Below are positions 38,001 through 47,678 of a DNA stretch of 64,000 bases, in pieces (positions within the stretch are counted from its first letter, which is position 1; each line of letters begins with the position of its first letter). Position numbers and translations under genes: made by a program. The notes below the pieces were generated by a model. That model did no database searches, was not told the origin of the DNA, and saw only the letters and a list, made by a program, of their open reading frames with translations. The stretch comes from Pseudomonadota bacterium (GTDB taxonomy: Bacteria; Myxococcota_A; UBA796; GCA-2862545). The stretch spans positions 16,460 through 80,459 of the forward strand of contig SXOB01000036.1 in the NCBI GenBank assembly GCA_005776945.1. Reading direction: 5' to 3'.

Positions 38001-38079
38001 TTTCGGCGTCGACCGCCGACCCGTCCGAGGTGTCGACCTCACCACAGGCGAGCAGGGTCCAGGTGAGCAGGGCAGTCAT
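35050..38079 (-). CDS. Mosaic lipoprotein 1 of 3: Cys-Asp repeats, MopE repeats, seven-bladed propeller
   Basis: A 1009-residue lipoprotein. GGGAGGCGCC precedes ATG 38079, and the signal is MTALLTWTLLAC (cysteine 12, no basic residue). Residues 27-218 are seven units of about 28 residues, xCxxGxDxDxDGxxDCxDxDC. Residues 219-465 are about four MopE-type units. Residues 485-775 and 966-1000 are seven FG-GAP-like blades (FGAAVDTVGTLIAIGAPGG type). Residues about 795-965 are an extra domain placed between blades six and seven, with C801 and C919. It is the third of three tandem paralogues. It is probably a surface or periplasmic calcium-binding scaffold; the partner is unknown. Confidence 0.84.
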   Translation of the reverse strand: MTALLTWTLLACGEVDTSDGSAVDAEICTNGADDDGDGLVDCVDDDCAGSCPEICGNDLDDDGNGAIDCLDEACDGSCPEADACGDGRDNDGDLLTDCADTDCRTPDCPEDCTDTRDNDADGAIDCSDPDCNVESCAELCTDGRDNDADAAVDCDDEDCDGLCPEDCADGRDNDLDGFADCNDPQCEVACDEDCLDFADNDADDLVDCVDPECAASCDADLDGYLNETHGGDDCDDNDAAVHPDALEVCNGLDDDCNGLTDLDDLDLDATTLTKFYVDADGDTFGDYSLPGAWACVGDPGTAGNKLDCDDANPDISPLATEVCDGVDNDCDALRDGSDPSVDLSTAPLWYLDADGDGWGDPAVSTEACSQPVGYVDNDDDCDDADGGIGGALVDWYADTDGDGYGAEPSIVVACLAPAPDLVSNADDCDDTDAMVNPDATEMCNLVDENCDGLVDWDDPLNECTIDGDGIGATLIELESFHLDPTDIGFGSAMATAADVLVVGVPDGGSTLHGGALVYRDLGAGVWAAEALVSDATQTAADEFGAAVDTVGTLIAIGAPGGDDGGRVFIYEDDGLNWIQMAVLSDAGDLGDAFGAAVAFGSDDTLWVGAPGDDSADPDAGRVYKYVDNGATWALDAVFDEEVLDVDASALGASIDATGDFAVAGAAGGDGAACVIDAATDTMTCLGAHEPARTYGTDVAIHGDRLVVAAPGSGNAEVWSTDGATWTLDATLTLHEPTEGFPASVAFEGGRIVAGSPGEESSAHVFADVGNWVEAAWVLGSSTLPTDVLTIVGPTSASASNCIPFGDGSTFGDYMGFVYKNQPAFDLRPGDVIAWDLWAVNDVDINMEVAFASAKFSGSAEPDVAGFTTLAIGKPAVPRGNGISKDYELAWEVTNTFNFAGGGLIVRFKPIGTYATDASCTGVITATEATDPTGWFSSRFYSDPDGVFPWGGTDLSVIGVAQFTVSSSPTFGAAVDLHGDQVLIGAPGDAVDAVPGEVQTFVPTAVTPAW

Positions 38080-38112
38080 GGCGCCTCCCAGAGGGGTTGT
38101 ATCGCGGGGCGA

Positions 38113-40866
38113 TCACCAAATGGGCCACGTCGCCGCCGTGCAGATTTGGACGGCGCCGGGTGGTGGGTCGGGGATCTCGGCGGCGGGTGCGCCGATGGCG
38201 AGGCGGGGTCCGTTGAGCGCCAGCGCGGTGCCAGAGCGCTCGGTGCGGTCGGCCAGCACGATGCGCAGGTCGGGGATCCGCGTGGCGTCCTGTTGGTCCC
38301 AAGGCGGCAGGCCATCCGCGTCGGCCCAAACCCGGGCCACCGGACCGGTGCCATCCGCGTCGCGAACGACGAAGACGCCGCTGCAGGTCAGGTCGGCCGC
38401 GAAATCCCCGGTTGGCGTGAGGCGAACGATGAGGCCACCACCCGGGAAGTGAAAAGGCACGTCCACCGGGAAGGCGAGGTCGAAGTCGCCGGTGACGAAG
38501 TTCCCGACGCCGGCGCTCGCAGCCAAGGCCACGGGGACGAAACCGCCTTCGTCGGGTTCGTCGGCGCCGTCGACAATGGCGACGGCCAGCGCAATGTCGG
38601 CCTCCAACGCGTGGTCGTTCGGCGCGGTCGCGTCGAAAGCCAACTGGTCGCCCGGCAACAGGTCGAAGGCCGGAACGCCCTCGTAGATGAGGGCAAGGTG
38701 CGGGCCGTGGCCACCGCCTCCGAGCGGGATGCAGTTGGCGACGGGTGCACCGCCTTCCAACTCGCTGAGGTGGACGTCGCTGGGCTCTGAACCAAGGAGG
38801 GTGGCGCGAAGCAGGCCCGAGGCGTCGAGGACCTGCACAGATCCGGTCGCGGGGTCCCCGACGGCGAAGCGGTCGGCGTTCATCGAGAGAGATGTCGCCG
38901 GCGTCGACAACTCGCCGTCCGACGCGCCCGTCCACCAAACGGCGGTTCCATCGGTTGCCGCCCAGGTTTCGGCGTCGGTGGCGAGGGCGGTGGTGGGACG
39001 GTCGTCCAGCCAAGTCGAGGTGCCGTCGAGTTGCAGCTGCGCGAGGCCATCGGGTCCACCCGCGAGGACGTTGTCACCCCAGGCCCCGAGGGCGACCGAC
39101 GACGTGGTGAAGCGGGGCCCGGCGACGGCGGCGTCCTCGCCGAGAATCCAGCTGGCGACGCCGTCATCCACCGTCGACCATACGGCGCCCCCCGAGAGTG
39201 CAACAGCCCCGCCTGCGCCGGCGTCGGAGAGGACGACGACGAGGTCCAGCGACGGCCTCGCGTAGACGTAGACCTCGTCGACGCCGGGAGCGCCGACGGC
39301 GAGCCAATCGGCGTCGGCCGCGAGCGAGGCCCCAAAGGCGTCGGACCTCTCCCGGTCGCCCGCTTCGAGAACGACGCCGTCGAGCCAGGCGCCTTCGGGC
39401 GTCGCATCGAAGGTCCACACGGCGCCCGCGCTGCCCCACGGGTCGTCGGGAGCGCCGACGGCGATCCAATCCCCGACGAGCACCAGGCTGCGACCGAAGG
39501 TGTGTTCACCGGGCTGTGGGCGGAAGGGCGCCAGGGACTGGCACGTGAGGTCGGGGTCGCCGACGAGGTCGTAGCTGCAGTCGAGATCGGGATCGGCGTC
39601 GTCGATCAGGCCGTCGCAGTCGTCGTCGATCTGGTTGCACGCCTCTAGGCGACCGGGGAGGCGGCTGGCGTCCGCGTCGTCGCAATCGTCGGCATTGTGC
39701 ACGGTGTCGTCGCTGGGGGGAACGCACCCGACGCCCAACGCGGGGCCGGCCCCCGCGCCGTCGCCGTCGCCGTCGGCGTGCCAAGACGCCGAGGGGCTGC
39801 CAACGGCCGCGTCGTCGTCGTCGCAGTCGTCGTTCGTGGCCGAGAAGTCCAACCACGGGTCGCAGTCGTCGTGGAAGGCTGCGCTGCCGCCGACGCCGTC
39901 GCCGTCACTGTCGAACCACCAACGTGGAACGACGGTGTCGGGGTCCTCCTCATCGATCAAGTGGTCGCAGTCTTCGTCCCACGTGCCGTCGCAGACCTCC
40001 GCCGCGCCCGGATGGATGGTGGGATTGTGGTCTGCGCAGTCGCCAAGTTGGTCGACGCCCAAGGGCGGGGATTCGCAGCTGACGCGTTGAACGGCCTCTC
40101 GCCCCCAGCCGTCGCCGTCGGTGTCGCGGTGCCACGTGATCAGCGTTGTCGCGTCGAGGAACGGGTCGTCGTCCTCCGTCAGGCCGTCGCAGTCCTCGTC
40201 GACGTTGTCGGAGTCGCAGCGTTCGGGCAAACCAGGGTGGATTTGGGGGTCGTCGTCGCGGCAGTCGTCGCCGCCGGCCGCCAACGCGTCGTGGCCGTCG
40301 CCGTCGGCATCGCACTGGCTGCGACATTCGCCGTCGAGACAGTCGACCAGGCCGTCGGCGTCGTCGTCCAGGCCGTTGGAGCAGATCTCGGCGCAGCCGA
40401 CCTCGCAGGAGGGGTCACTGCAGTCGATGAGCCCGTCGCCATCTTCGTCGAGGCCGCCGTCGCACAGCTCTTCGCATGAGCCGATGCAGTCGGGGTCCGC
40501 GCAGTCGATGAGGCCGTCGTCGTCGTCGTCGCGCCCACCGATGCAGAGCTCGGGACAGGCTGTGCCCCCACATTCGGGGTCGGCGCAGTCCACAAGGCCG
40601 TCGAGGTCGTCGTCCCAGCCGTTTTCGCAGACCTCGGGGCAGGCGCCCGCACAGTCCCGGTCGTCGCAATCGACAGTGCCGTCTCGGTCCTCGTCCACAC
40701 CCCCGTCACAGGCCTCGGGGCAGGTGCAGATGGGGTCCAGGCAGTCGGGCAGGCCGTTGCCGTCCTCGTCGCCGGGCAGGGCGCACAATTCCACGGGCGC
40801 GATGTCGAACCCGTCTGTCGGCGTCGCGGAAGGCCCAACGCACGCGAGTGCCAAGGCGATCACCAT
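38113..40866 (-). CDS. Mosaic lipoprotein 2 of 3
   Basis: A 917-residue paralogue with the same plan. The signal is MVIALALAC (cysteine 9). ATG 40866 is the first start in frame and sits in CCATGGTGA, overlapping the stop of paralogue 3. It has six Cys-Asp units ([19 protein letters not shown] type), four MopE units, degenerate propeller blades of which several have lost the GAPG turn, the inserted domain at about 709-875 with C712 and C828, and a last blade ([13 protein letters not shown]). It is 33 bp upstream of paralogue 1. Blade decay suggests faster divergence than in paralogue 1. Confidence 0.84.
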   Translation of the reverse strand: MVIALALACVGPSATPTDGFDIAPVELCALPGDEDGNGLPDCLDPICTCPEACDGGVDEDRDGTVDCDDRDCAGACPEVCENGWDDDLDGLVDCADPECGGTACPELCIGGRDDDDDGLIDCADPDCIGSCEELCDGGLDEDGDGLIDCSDPSCEVGCAEICSNGLDDDADGLVDCLDGECRSQCDADGDGHDALAAGGDDCRDDDPQIHPGLPERCDSDNVDEDCDGLTEDDDPFLDATTLITWHRDTDGDGWGREAVQRVSCESPPLGVDQLGDCADHNPTIHPGAAEVCDGTWDEDCDHLIDEEDPDTVVPRWWFDSDGDGVGGSAAFHDDCDPWLDFSATNDDCDDDDAAVGSPSASWHADGDGDGAGAGPALGVGCVPPSDDTVHNADDCDDADASRLPGRLEACNQIDDDCDGLIDDADPDLDCSYDLVGDPDLTCQSLAPFRPQPGEHTFGRSLVLVGDWIAVGAPDDPWGSAGAVWTFDATPEGAWLDGVVLEAGDRERSDAFGASLAADADWLAVGAPGVDEVYVYARPSLDLVVVLSDAGAGGAVALSGGAVWSTVDDGVASWILGEDAAVAGPRFTTSSVALGAWGDNVLAGGPDGLAQLQLDGTSTWLDDRPTTALATDAETWAATDGTAVWWTGASDGELSTPATSLSMNADRFAVGDPATGSVQVLDASGLLRATLLGSEPSDVHLSELEGGAPVANCIPLGGGGHGPHLALIYEGVPAFDLLPGDQLAFDATAPNDHALEADIALAVAIVDGADEPDEGGFVPVALAASAGVGNFVTGDFDLAFPVDVPFHFPGGGLIVRLTPTGDFAADLTCSGVFVVRDADGTGPVARVWADADGLPPWDQQDATRIPDLRIVLADRTERSGTALALNGPRLAIGAPAAEIPDPPPGAVQICTAATWPIW

Positions 40867-43721
40867 GGGGACAGCGGCGTCGGAACGAGTAGCGTCGCGT
40901 GGCCGGGGGGCGGCGGCGGAACCCAGTCGCCGGGGGAGGCGGGTTCTGGCGTGGGCGAGCCGGGGGCGCCAACCAGGAGGGCGTCGTCGGCCAGTGCGAG
41001 GGCGGCGCCGAAACCCGGCCGCCGGGTGGTGAGGAACTGAACCTCGGGAATGGAGACAGCGCTGGTGACGTTCCAGGGCCAGTCCCCGTCGTACTCGTAG
41101 AGCGTTCGCGCCACGAAGTGGCCGCTGGGGTCGGTCGCCGAGGCGCCCTCGAGGTTGGGGGTGCAGGTCTCGTCGTTGGCGTACCCCAGGCGCGGCGTGA
41201 GTTGGAGCACGAGGCCACCGCCCGAGAACGAGAACGGCTCCTCCACGATGAACGCGAGCTCGAAGTTCCCGCGGATGTCGTCACCGCGGGGAGCCGTTGC
41301 GCGGGCGGCTGTGGCCACGGTGACAAGGGGGCCCGCAGGTTCGTCCGTCCCATCCTCGACCGTCCCGGCCAGAGCGATGTCGACGATGATGTCGACGTCG
41401 TTGGGCGCCATCAGATCGAACGCGATCACGTCGCCGGGCAGGAGGTCGAAGGCCGGGACTCCGGCCCAAACGGCGCCCATATGGTCGCCTCCCCCGTCGC
41501 CGAGACCGAAGGGCTCGCAGACGACCCCCGGGGACGGGTCTGACGCGGCCAACACCTCCGTGGCGGCACTGGCTGTGGCGCCTCTCGGAGCGACCTGAGC
41601 GACGAGGAGCCAACCATCGTTCAGGGGCGCGTAGAGCAGGACCTCTCCCGCTGCCGACGGGGCGCCGACGGCGAGCCGATTGCCCGTTCCCGCGAGGGTC
41701 GCGCCGAATTCGGCCGGGGCGTGCGGGGGCACGAGATCCACGGCCAAGCCGACGTCCGGCAGCCATCGGACGAGCCCGGCGCCGGGGGCGCCCACGGCCG
41801 TGCCGGCCAGGGCGCGCGCCACGGCTCGCCCGAAGTCCGCGCCGGCTTCGCCCAAGGTCAGCGTCGGCGGGTTGGCGTCGTCGAGCCAAAGCGCCACGGC
41901 GTCGCTGGCGCCTGCGGCAACGATGCCGGCCCCGTCGACGGCCACGCTCCGTCCCAACGAGGCGACGGGGACCTCCGGGGCGGGGAGGTGCTCAGTCGTC
42001 CAGGCGCCTGGCGCGCCTTGGATCGCGACGGCCACGGCCCCCGCGCCATCGAATGCGGAGGGAGCACCGAGCGCGACGAAGCCGCCGGTTGCGGCCAGAG
42101 CATGGCCCCAATCCGCAGTCTCGTCAGGCAGCGTCAGGTCGGTAAGCGGCTCGGCGGAGGGTAGGGCGAAGCGGGCGACGCGCGGGATGTCGGGTTCCCC
42201 GACCCAGAGTTCACCTGCCAGGAGGGCCACCGAGGTGCCGAAGCTCGGGCCGCCGGCGAGGACGATGGGGTCGGATTCCGGCGATCTCGACGCCCAAAGC
42301 CACACGAGGCCGGTGCCGTCGGACACGGCCATCGCGTCGGCCGCGACCGCGACCGCGGAGCCGAAGAGGAGGCTGCCCGACGGGTCCACCACGTCGAACA
42401 GGTCCGCAAAGTCGTTCGTGTCGCCCCACACGCATTCGGCGTCTTCGTCGGCCAAATCGACGGCGTCGTCGCAATCGTCGTCGACGCCGTTGCAGGATTC
42501 CGTGGCTGTCGGGGCGATCGCAGGGTCGTCGTCGTCGCAGTCGCCGTTCAGGAAGGCCGTCGGCACGCCGGGCGCATCGCAGCCCTCGGCGAGGACAGCG
42601 TCGCCGAACCCGTCCCCGTCGGTGTCGGCATACCAAAACAGCGGAAAGCCAGCGTTCGCGTCGGAATCGTCGCAGTCCAGCGCGTTGTCCACGGTGTCGG
42701 CGAGGGCATCGCATGCCAGCGTCTGCGCGTTGGGGTCACCCCAGCCGTCGCCGTCGCCATCGGCGTACCAGGTTCTCAGGGTCGACAGGTCGAAGTCCGG
42801 GTCGGCCTCGTCGAGGAGGTGGTCGCAGTCCTCGTCCCAGCCCTCGGTCGTGCAGCGCTCCCCGGCACCGGGAAACGTGGTGGCGTCGTGGTCGGCGCAA
42901 TCCAAGTCGTTGTCGACGGTCCGGTCGGCGCCGGTGCACGCGATCAGGCTGGCGAGCCCGCGGCCGAAGCCGTCGCCGTCCCAGTCGGGGTACCAGGTGC
43001 GCATGGACGCCACGAGGGTGTCCGGGTCGGCATCGTCGATGAGGCCGTCGCAGTCGTCATCGATGCCGCCGCAGGTCTCTGGCGCGTCGGAGTGGACGGC
43101 GGCGTTGCGGTCGTCGCAGTCGTCGCCGCCGAAGAGGGCACTGGTCTCGCCGTCGCCGTCCACGTCACAGGTCGCCGCGCACTCGAGGTCGTCGCAGTCG
43201 ACGTCGCCGTCGGCGTCGTCGTCCGTGTCGTTGGCACATTGCTCGCTGCACACGGGCTCGCAGTCCGGATCTTCGCAGTCCACGGCGCCGTCTCCGTCGC
43301 CGTCCAAGCCGTCGGAACACACCTCGCTACACTGCCCGAGGCAGTCGGGGTCCTCGCAATCCACGAGGTTGTCGCCGTCGTCGTCGCGTCCGCCCGTGCA
43401 CCGCTCGGGGCATTCGGGTCGGGCACAGTCGGGGTCGTCGCAGTCGATGAGGCGGTCGCCGTCCTGGTCGGCGCCGTCGTCGCAGTCTTCAGGGCAGGCT
43501 GCCCCGGTGCAATCGGCGTCGCGGCAGTCGACGTCGCCGTCTCCGTCGTCGTCGCGTCCATTGTCACACCGCTCGGGGCATTGTCCGTCGCAATCGGGGT
43601 CGTCGCAGTCGACGAGCCCGTCGCCGTCCTCGTCGACGGTTCCCGCACACGCTTCGGTTGGCGCCTCGTGGGGGACGGGCGAAGGGGCGATGGGCTCGCT
43701 GCACGCGATCACCCACCACAT
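40860..43721 (-). CDS. Mosaic lipoprotein 3 of 3
   Basis: A 953-residue paralogue and first gene of the run. The start is unusually certain: GGAGGTGAGCC precedes ATG 43721, and the TGA in that string is in frame two codons upstream. The signal is therefore only MWWVIAC, cysteine at 7. It has six Cys-Asp units, four MopE-type units, propeller blades ([51 protein letters not shown]), the inserted domain with VCEPFG ... ETCTP cysteines, and a last blade [18 protein letters not shown]. The promoter must lie in the 92-bp divergent space before the hydrolase gene. Confidence 0.85.
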   Translation of the reverse strand: MWWVIACSEPIAPSPVPHEAPTEACAGTVDEDGDGLVDCDDPDCDGQCPERCDNGRDDDGDGDVDCRDADCTGAACPEDCDDGADQDGDRLIDCDDPDCARPECPERCTGGRDDDGDNLVDCEDPDCLGQCSEVCSDGLDGDGDGAVDCEDPDCEPVCSEQCANDTDDDADGDVDCDDLECAATCDVDGDGETSALFGGDDCDDRNAAVHSDAPETCGGIDDDCDGLIDDADPDTLVASMRTWYPDWDGDGFGRGLASLIACTGADRTVDNDLDCADHDATTFPGAGERCTTEGWDEDCDHLLDEADPDFDLSTLRTWYADGDGDGWGDPNAQTLACDALADTVDNALDCDDSDANAGFPLFWYADTDGDGFGDAVLAEGCDAPGVPTAFLNGDCDDDDPAIAPTATESCNGVDDDCDDAVDLADEDAECVWGDTNDFADLFDVVDPSGSLLFGSAVAVAADAMAVSDGTGLVWLWASRSPESDPIVLAGGPSFGTSVALLAGELWVGEPDIPRVARFALPSAEPLTDLTLPDETADWGHALAATGGFVALGAPSAFDGAGAVAVAIQGAPGAWTTEHLPAPEVPVASLGRSVAVDGAGIVAAGASDAVALWLDDANPPTLTLGEAGADFGRAVARALAGTAVGAPGAGLVRWLPDVGLAVDLVPPHAPAEFGATLAGTGNRLAVGAPSAAGEVLLYAPLNDGWLLVAQVAPRGATASAATEVLAASDPSPGVVCEPFGLGDGGGDHMGAVWAGVPAFDLLPGDVIAFDLMAPNDVDIIVDIALAGTVEDGTDEPAGPLVTVATAARATAPRGDDIRGNFELAFIVEEPFSFSGGGLVLQLTPRLGYANDETCTPNLEGASATDPSGHFVARTLYEYDGDWPWNVTSAVSIPEVQFLTTRRPGFGAALALADDALLVGAPGSPTPEPASPGDWVPPPPPGHATLLVPTPLSPW

Positions 43722-43813
43722 GGCTCACCTCCGGCGCCTTGCGATGGCCGGAAACGCCCCGAACCGTCATGCGCGCGGCGAGGCGGCGCCATAGACGGCG
43801 GCAGGCGATCCCC

Positions 43814-44650
43814 TTGGCGACAGCGCAACTCCATCGAATCCCCGGTGCCGCAGGCCACCATGTTCAGGTCCGGACTTGGTTGGCCGATAGCCCGACGGCG
43901 ATCCTGCTGCATCACGGCCTCGGCGAACATGCGGGTCGATATGACCGTTTCGCCGAGGCACTTGGCAACGTCACGGTCGTGGCCCACGACGTGCGGGGCC
44001 ACGGCGGTTCCGACGGCCGGCGAGGTGACGCGCTCGGAATTGAGCAGCTCGCCGACGATTGGGTCGGCCTGTTTCCGCGTCTCGCGGAGTTGAGCGGCGC
44101 GAAGCGTTTTGTGCTTTTCGGACATTCGATGGGTTCACTTGTCCTCCTCGAGGTCTTGGAGAGGGGTCGGATGCCCGATGGCACGGTCGGCGCCATCGTC
44201 AGCGCGCCTCCGGTCGCCGTGGAGCGGACACACGCCGTTCGCGCCAAGGTGGCCTTTGGGCGTGTCGTGAAGTTTGTGGCGCCCGGGCTGCGCTTGGCCA
44301 ACGAGGTTTCGCTCGAGGGCATCAGCAGCGACGAGGGCGAGGTGGCCCGCTACCAAAGCGACCCGCTCGTCCACGATCGTCTGAGCATCCGGCTCGGACT
44401 GTCCATACTCGAATGGGGCCCCCGCGTGATCGACGGCGCGAGCCGCATTTCGACGCCGGGGCTGATCGTCGCCGGCAGTGACGACCCCATCGCGCCGGTG
44501 GCGGGAGCGCGGGCTCTAGCCGCGAATTGGCCCGGAGTTCGCCTGGACGTCATCGAGGGGAATCGCCACGAAGGCCACCACGAGCGGTCAGAAGGGCGGG
44601 AACGCTGGTTTGCTTCGGTGCGCGGCTTCCTCGAAGGGATTGGCGCGTGA
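43814..44650 (+). CDS. Alpha/beta hydrolase, monoacylglycerol-lipase-like
   Basis: A soluble hydrolase of about 278 residues. It has HHGLGEHAGRYDRFAEAL, HDVRGHGGSDG, the nucleophile elbow FGHSMGS, the Asp segment VAGSDDPIAP, and a C-terminal His in NRHEGHHE. This is the serine aminopeptidase S33/monoacylglycerol lipase (lysophospholipase) pattern. The start is uncertain: TTG 43814 leaves room for two divergent promoters; ATG 43769 would add 15 mostly basic residues that look non-coding. The stop overlaps the sulfatase-like gene (GTGA), so the pair is coupled. Confidence 0.87.
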   Translation: MATAQLHRIPGAAGHHVQVRTWLADSPTAILLHHGLGEHAGRYDRFAEALGNVTVVAHDVRGHGGSDGRRGDALGIEQLADDWVGLFPRLAELSGAKRFVLFGHSMGSLVLLEVLERGRMPDGTVGAIVSAPPVAVERTHAVRAKVAFGRVVKFVAPGLRLANEVSLEGISSDEGEVARYQSDPLVHDRLSIRLGLSILEWGPRVIDGASRISTPGLIVAGSDDPIAPVAGARALAANWPGVRLDVIEGNRHEGHHERSEGRERWFASVRGFLEGIGA

Positions 44651-45801
44651 TCGCGCTTCTTCTCGCTCTGGCGTGCGGGGGGCGGGAGGCCCCACGCCAC
44701 CTCATCGTCTTGTGCGTCGACGATCTGCGCGCCGACGCGCTCGGGACCTACGCGGTGGACGCCCGCGAGACGCCGAACCTGGACGCCTTTTTGGCCTCGG
44801 CCGTGGCCTACCCGACCGTGTTGTCGCCGACGTCGGGTCGACGCCCCGGGGTTGCGACGTTGATGACGGGCCTTCGACCCCACCGGCACGGGCTGGGCGT
44901 TGAATCGCAGGACCTCTCTTCGCGCGTGACGAGTTTGGCGCAAGTTCTGTCGCCCGCATTTTTTGAAACTGCGGCCGTCCTTGGCGTTGTTCCGGACGAA
45001 GGGGCAGGTCTTTACCGGGGATTCGACGTCGTCAGCCACGGGGATGAGCGCCGTCCGGCGACCGAGGTCACCGACACGGCGTTGGCTTGGTTGGACGAGC
45101 AAGTGATGGGGGGAAGGGACCCCGACCGCCTTTTCCTATGGGTGGAATACGCGGACTTGCTCCCGCCGCGCAATCGGCCGGCTGGGGACGTGCGGCGCTA
45201 CAACTTTGCGGTCGGCGTGATGGACGATGAAATTCGTCGATTTCTCGAGCGATTCGACGCCAGCCCGCTTTCACGGGATGCGGCCGTCGTTTTGATTTCT
45301 CCTCGGGGAAGTACATCGGCGCTGCACGCCGCGCGCGTGGACGGGGCGGGCGAATTGCTTGACGACATCACTCGCGTACCGTTTGCCATCCGAGTGCCAA
45401 CGGGTCGATCAGGCCAAATCGCAGGCCTGGTGGGGACGGAGGACGTCATGCCGACCTTGCTCGACCTGATGGGCATCGGCGTCGGGCCCATCGACGGACG
45501 GTCGATGTGGGGCCGTGTGGTTCAGCCCCGCGATGTGGTCGTTGCGGAGGCCTCCGTCGCGGGGGCCGACGCAAAGCGTCCGAGCTGGATCAACTCGGAC
45601 CGTTGGCAAATGGCGCGCTCGAATCGCCATAAGTTGCTCTGGGATCCGCTGTCGGGCGATATGGAGCTCTACGACCTGGTCACCGATTCCAACGAATTGT
45701 GGAACGCGCTCGACGACAGCCCGGAGCGCACAGGGCTCGCGCGGCCGTTGCTTGACGCCATCCTGCAGCGGCGTCGAGAGGCGGAGCCGCAGACGTTGTG
45801 A
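44647..45801 (+). CDS. Sulfatase-fold lipoprotein, probable inactive nucleophile site
   Basis: A 384-residue predicted lipoprotein, GTG 44647 overlapping the hydrolase stop, with signal VIALLLALAC (cysteine 10). The N-terminal metal site CVDDLRADALG, the ETPNLDAF strand and the C-terminal ELYDLVTDSNELWN are typical of sulfatases. Where active enzymes have Cys/Ser-x-Pro-x-Arg for formylglycine formation, this protein reads GRRPGVATLMTG: the nucleophile position is Arg and the following Arg is Val. It is therefore probably not a sulfatase and may be a binding protein or use other chemistry. Confidence 0.8.
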   Translation: MIALLLALACGGREAPRHLIVLCVDDLRADALGTYAVDARETPNLDAFLASAVAYPTVLSPTSGRRPGVATLMTGLRPHRHGLGVESQDLSSRVTSLAQVLSPAFFETAAVLGVVPDEGAGLYRGFDVVSHGDERRPATEVTDTALAWLDEQVMGGRDPDRLFLWVEYADLLPPRNRPAGDVRRYNFAVGVMDDEIRRFLERFDASPLSRDAAVVLISPRGSTSALHAARVDGAGELLDDITRVPFAIRVPTGRSGQIAGLVGTEDVMPTLLDLMGIGVGPIDGRSMWGRVVQPRDVVVAEASVAGADAKRPSWINSDRWQMARSNRHKLLWDPLSGDMELYDLVTDSNELWNALDDSPERTGLARPLLDAILQRRREAEPQTL

Positions 45802-45839
45802 CGATGGTGTCACGAGGGACGTTGGCGCACCGGGGCCCA

Positions 45840-47678
45840 TCAAGTGATGCGGTTCTGCCCCGTGCGAATCGCATCCGCGTCCCAGCCGTCGTCCGGCACC
45901 GTCGTTGACGCGTCGTCCGCCAGGACTTGCTCGAGCAGCCGGATGCGCTCTCGCGCCGTCGCCTGCAATGCGCCGGTGTCGTGTCGGAGAGCTGCGAGGT
46001 CGCGCATCGCGCGCTCGTCGTGGCGTCGGAAGGTGCGCGCCATGCGTTCGGCTTGGTGCGCGGGCATTCCGAGCAAGCGGAGGGCGTCGGTCCCGGCGCG
46101 CAGCGCGCTGTCCATTGTCTCCCGGTAGGCGCCCTCCACGCCGGTAGCGACGAGTTCCATCGCATCGACCCGGCCTCGCGCGCGGACGAGCAGTGCGAGA
46201 TCCGGGAAATGAGTCCGGGCCACGCGTACGATTTCGAGCGCCTTGGCCGGGTCGTCGACGGCTACGAGCAACACGCGGGCGCGCTCAGCCCCAGCTGCGC
46301 GGAGCAAGTCGAGACGGCCGGCGTCGCCGTAGAAAACGCGCGCCCCAAAACGCTTCATGATTTCGATCTGCTCGTTGTCGACATCGAGCAGCGTCACGCG
46401 GTGGCCCGTGGCGCGGAGCAACCTTGCGGCGATCTGGCCGAAGCGGCCGTAGCCAGCGACGATCACCTGGGCGCCTTCATCTTCCACGTCGTGTTCACGC
46501 GTGGTGCGTGTGGCGACCCAGCGGGGGAGAATCCAGCGCTCCGCCACCGTGACCAAAAGCGGCCCGGCGGCCATCGACAGCGCGGTCACGGCCATCAGCG
46601 GCGCCACGACGGCAGCGGGCAGGAGACCCAGTGCGCTGGTGAAGCCTAGCAACAGGAATGCGAATTCGCCTACCTGGGCGAGGGACACGCCCAAGATCAG
46701 CGCCTGGTCTCGGGCCATGCCAGCCGCGCGACCGAGGCCGAACAACACGAGGCCTTTGACAGCGAGTACGGCGACCAACGCGCCGAAGACGGCGAAAGGA
46801 TTGGCTGCGACCGCCGCGAAATCGATGCCCGCCCCAACGGACAGAAAGAAGAGCCCGAGGAGCAGTCCCTTGAAGGGTTCGATGTCGCTTTCTAGCTCGT
46901 GCCGGTATTCGCTGTTCGCGAGGACGACGCCCGCCAGGAAGGCGCCAAGGGCTGGCGACAGGCCGACGAGGCCCATGAGAACCGTCACGCCGATCACGAG
47001 AGCCAGGGCGGCGGCGGTGAACAGCTCACGAAGGCCTGACGACGCGACGGCCCGCATCAGGGGCGGAACGCCCAAGCGGCCGAGCACCACGACAGCGGCC
47101 ACGGCACCCAGCGTCGCGAGGGGATGGGCGGACCCGTGTCCGCCGTCTTCGGTCGCGCCCGCCATCCAAGGAAACAAAGCCAACATGGGGATGACGGCGA
47201 GGTCCTGGAAGAGCAGGACGGCGAAGGCCCTCTGGCCAGCGTCGCTCTTCATCCAGCCCTTTTCGCTGAGCTGCTGCACGGCGATGGCTGTGGACGACAT
47301 CGCCGCAATGAGCCCAACCGTCGCCGCTTGTATGGGGGGCAAACCGGCCACCATGGCGAGGCTACCGACGGCGACCGCGCTCCCGCCGACCTGGGCGCCG
47401 CCGAGGCCGAGCAGGGTTCCGCGCAGGCGCCAGAGGCGTTCGGGCTCGAGTTCGAGTCCCACAAGGAAGATCATCATCACGACGCCGAATTCGGCGAAAT
47501 GCAGCACGTCGGTGCCTGCGTCACCGACGAGGTCGAGCACGTAGGGCCCGATCAGTACGCCGCCAACGAGGTAGCCGAGCACGGACCCGAGGCCGAGCCG
47601 TCGCGCGACGGGAACGACGACGAGCGCTGCCCCCAGGTAAACGAGGGCATGCGTGAAGATTTTCTCGCCTTCGCTCAC
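45840..47678 (-). CDS. kefC: KefC-type monovalent cation:proton antiporter with RCK domain
   Basis: A CPA2-family potassium/proton antiporter, 612 residues from GTG 47678. About twelve helices fill residues 5-385, with motifs FLVGLELEPERLW, LLFQDLAVIPML and GVSLAQVGEFAFLLLG. A cytosolic RCK_N/TrkA_N domain (VIVAGYGRFGQIAARLL, about 404-520) has the GxGxxG nucleotide site. An acidic helical tail follows. The start overlaps the stop of the KefF-like gene (GTGA), so the pair forms an efflux system with its ancillary subunit. KefC in E. coli protects against electrophiles and is gated by glutathione adducts; gating here is not known. Confidence 0.9.
   Translation of the reverse strand: MSEGEKIFTHALVYLGAALVVVPVARRLGLGSVLGYLVGGVLIGPYVLDLVGDAGTDVLHFAEFGVVMMIFLVGLELEPERLWRLRGTLLGLGGAQVGGSAVAVGSLAMVAGLPPIQAATVGLIAAMSSTAIAVQQLSEKGWMKSDAGQRAFAVLLFQDLAVIPMLALFPWMAGATEDGGHGSAHPLATLGAVAAVVVLGRLGVPPLMRAVASSGLRELFTAAALALVIGVTVLMGLVGLSPALGAFLAGVVLANSEYRHELESDIEPFKGLLLGLFFLSVGAGIDFAAVAANPFAVFGALVAVLAVKGLVLFGLGRAAGMARDQALILGVSLAQVGEFAFLLLGFTSALGLLPAAVVAPLMAVTALSMAAGPLLVTVAERWILPRWVATRTTREHDVEDEGAQVIVAGYGRFGQIAARLLRATGHRVTLLDVDNEQIEIMKRFGARVFYGDAGRLDLLRAAGAERARVLLVAVDDPAKALEIVRVARTHFPDLALLVRARGRVDAMELVATGVEGAYRETMDSALRAGTDALRLLGMPAHQAERMARTFRRHDERAMRDLAALRHDTGALQATARERIRLLEQVLADDASTTVPDDGWDADAIRTGQNRIT

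Noticed and set aside
41680..43794. Plus-strand Ser/Pro-rich open frame of 704 codons
   Set aside because: Antisense to mosaic lipoprotein 3; repetitive Ser-Gln-Ser-Ser from complemented GAC-rich codons.
43658..43813. N-terminal extension of the 43814 hydrolase from 43658
   Set aside because: It would overlap the start of mosaic lipoprotein 3 and encode an Arg/Thr-rich stretch unlike the family; promoters need this space.
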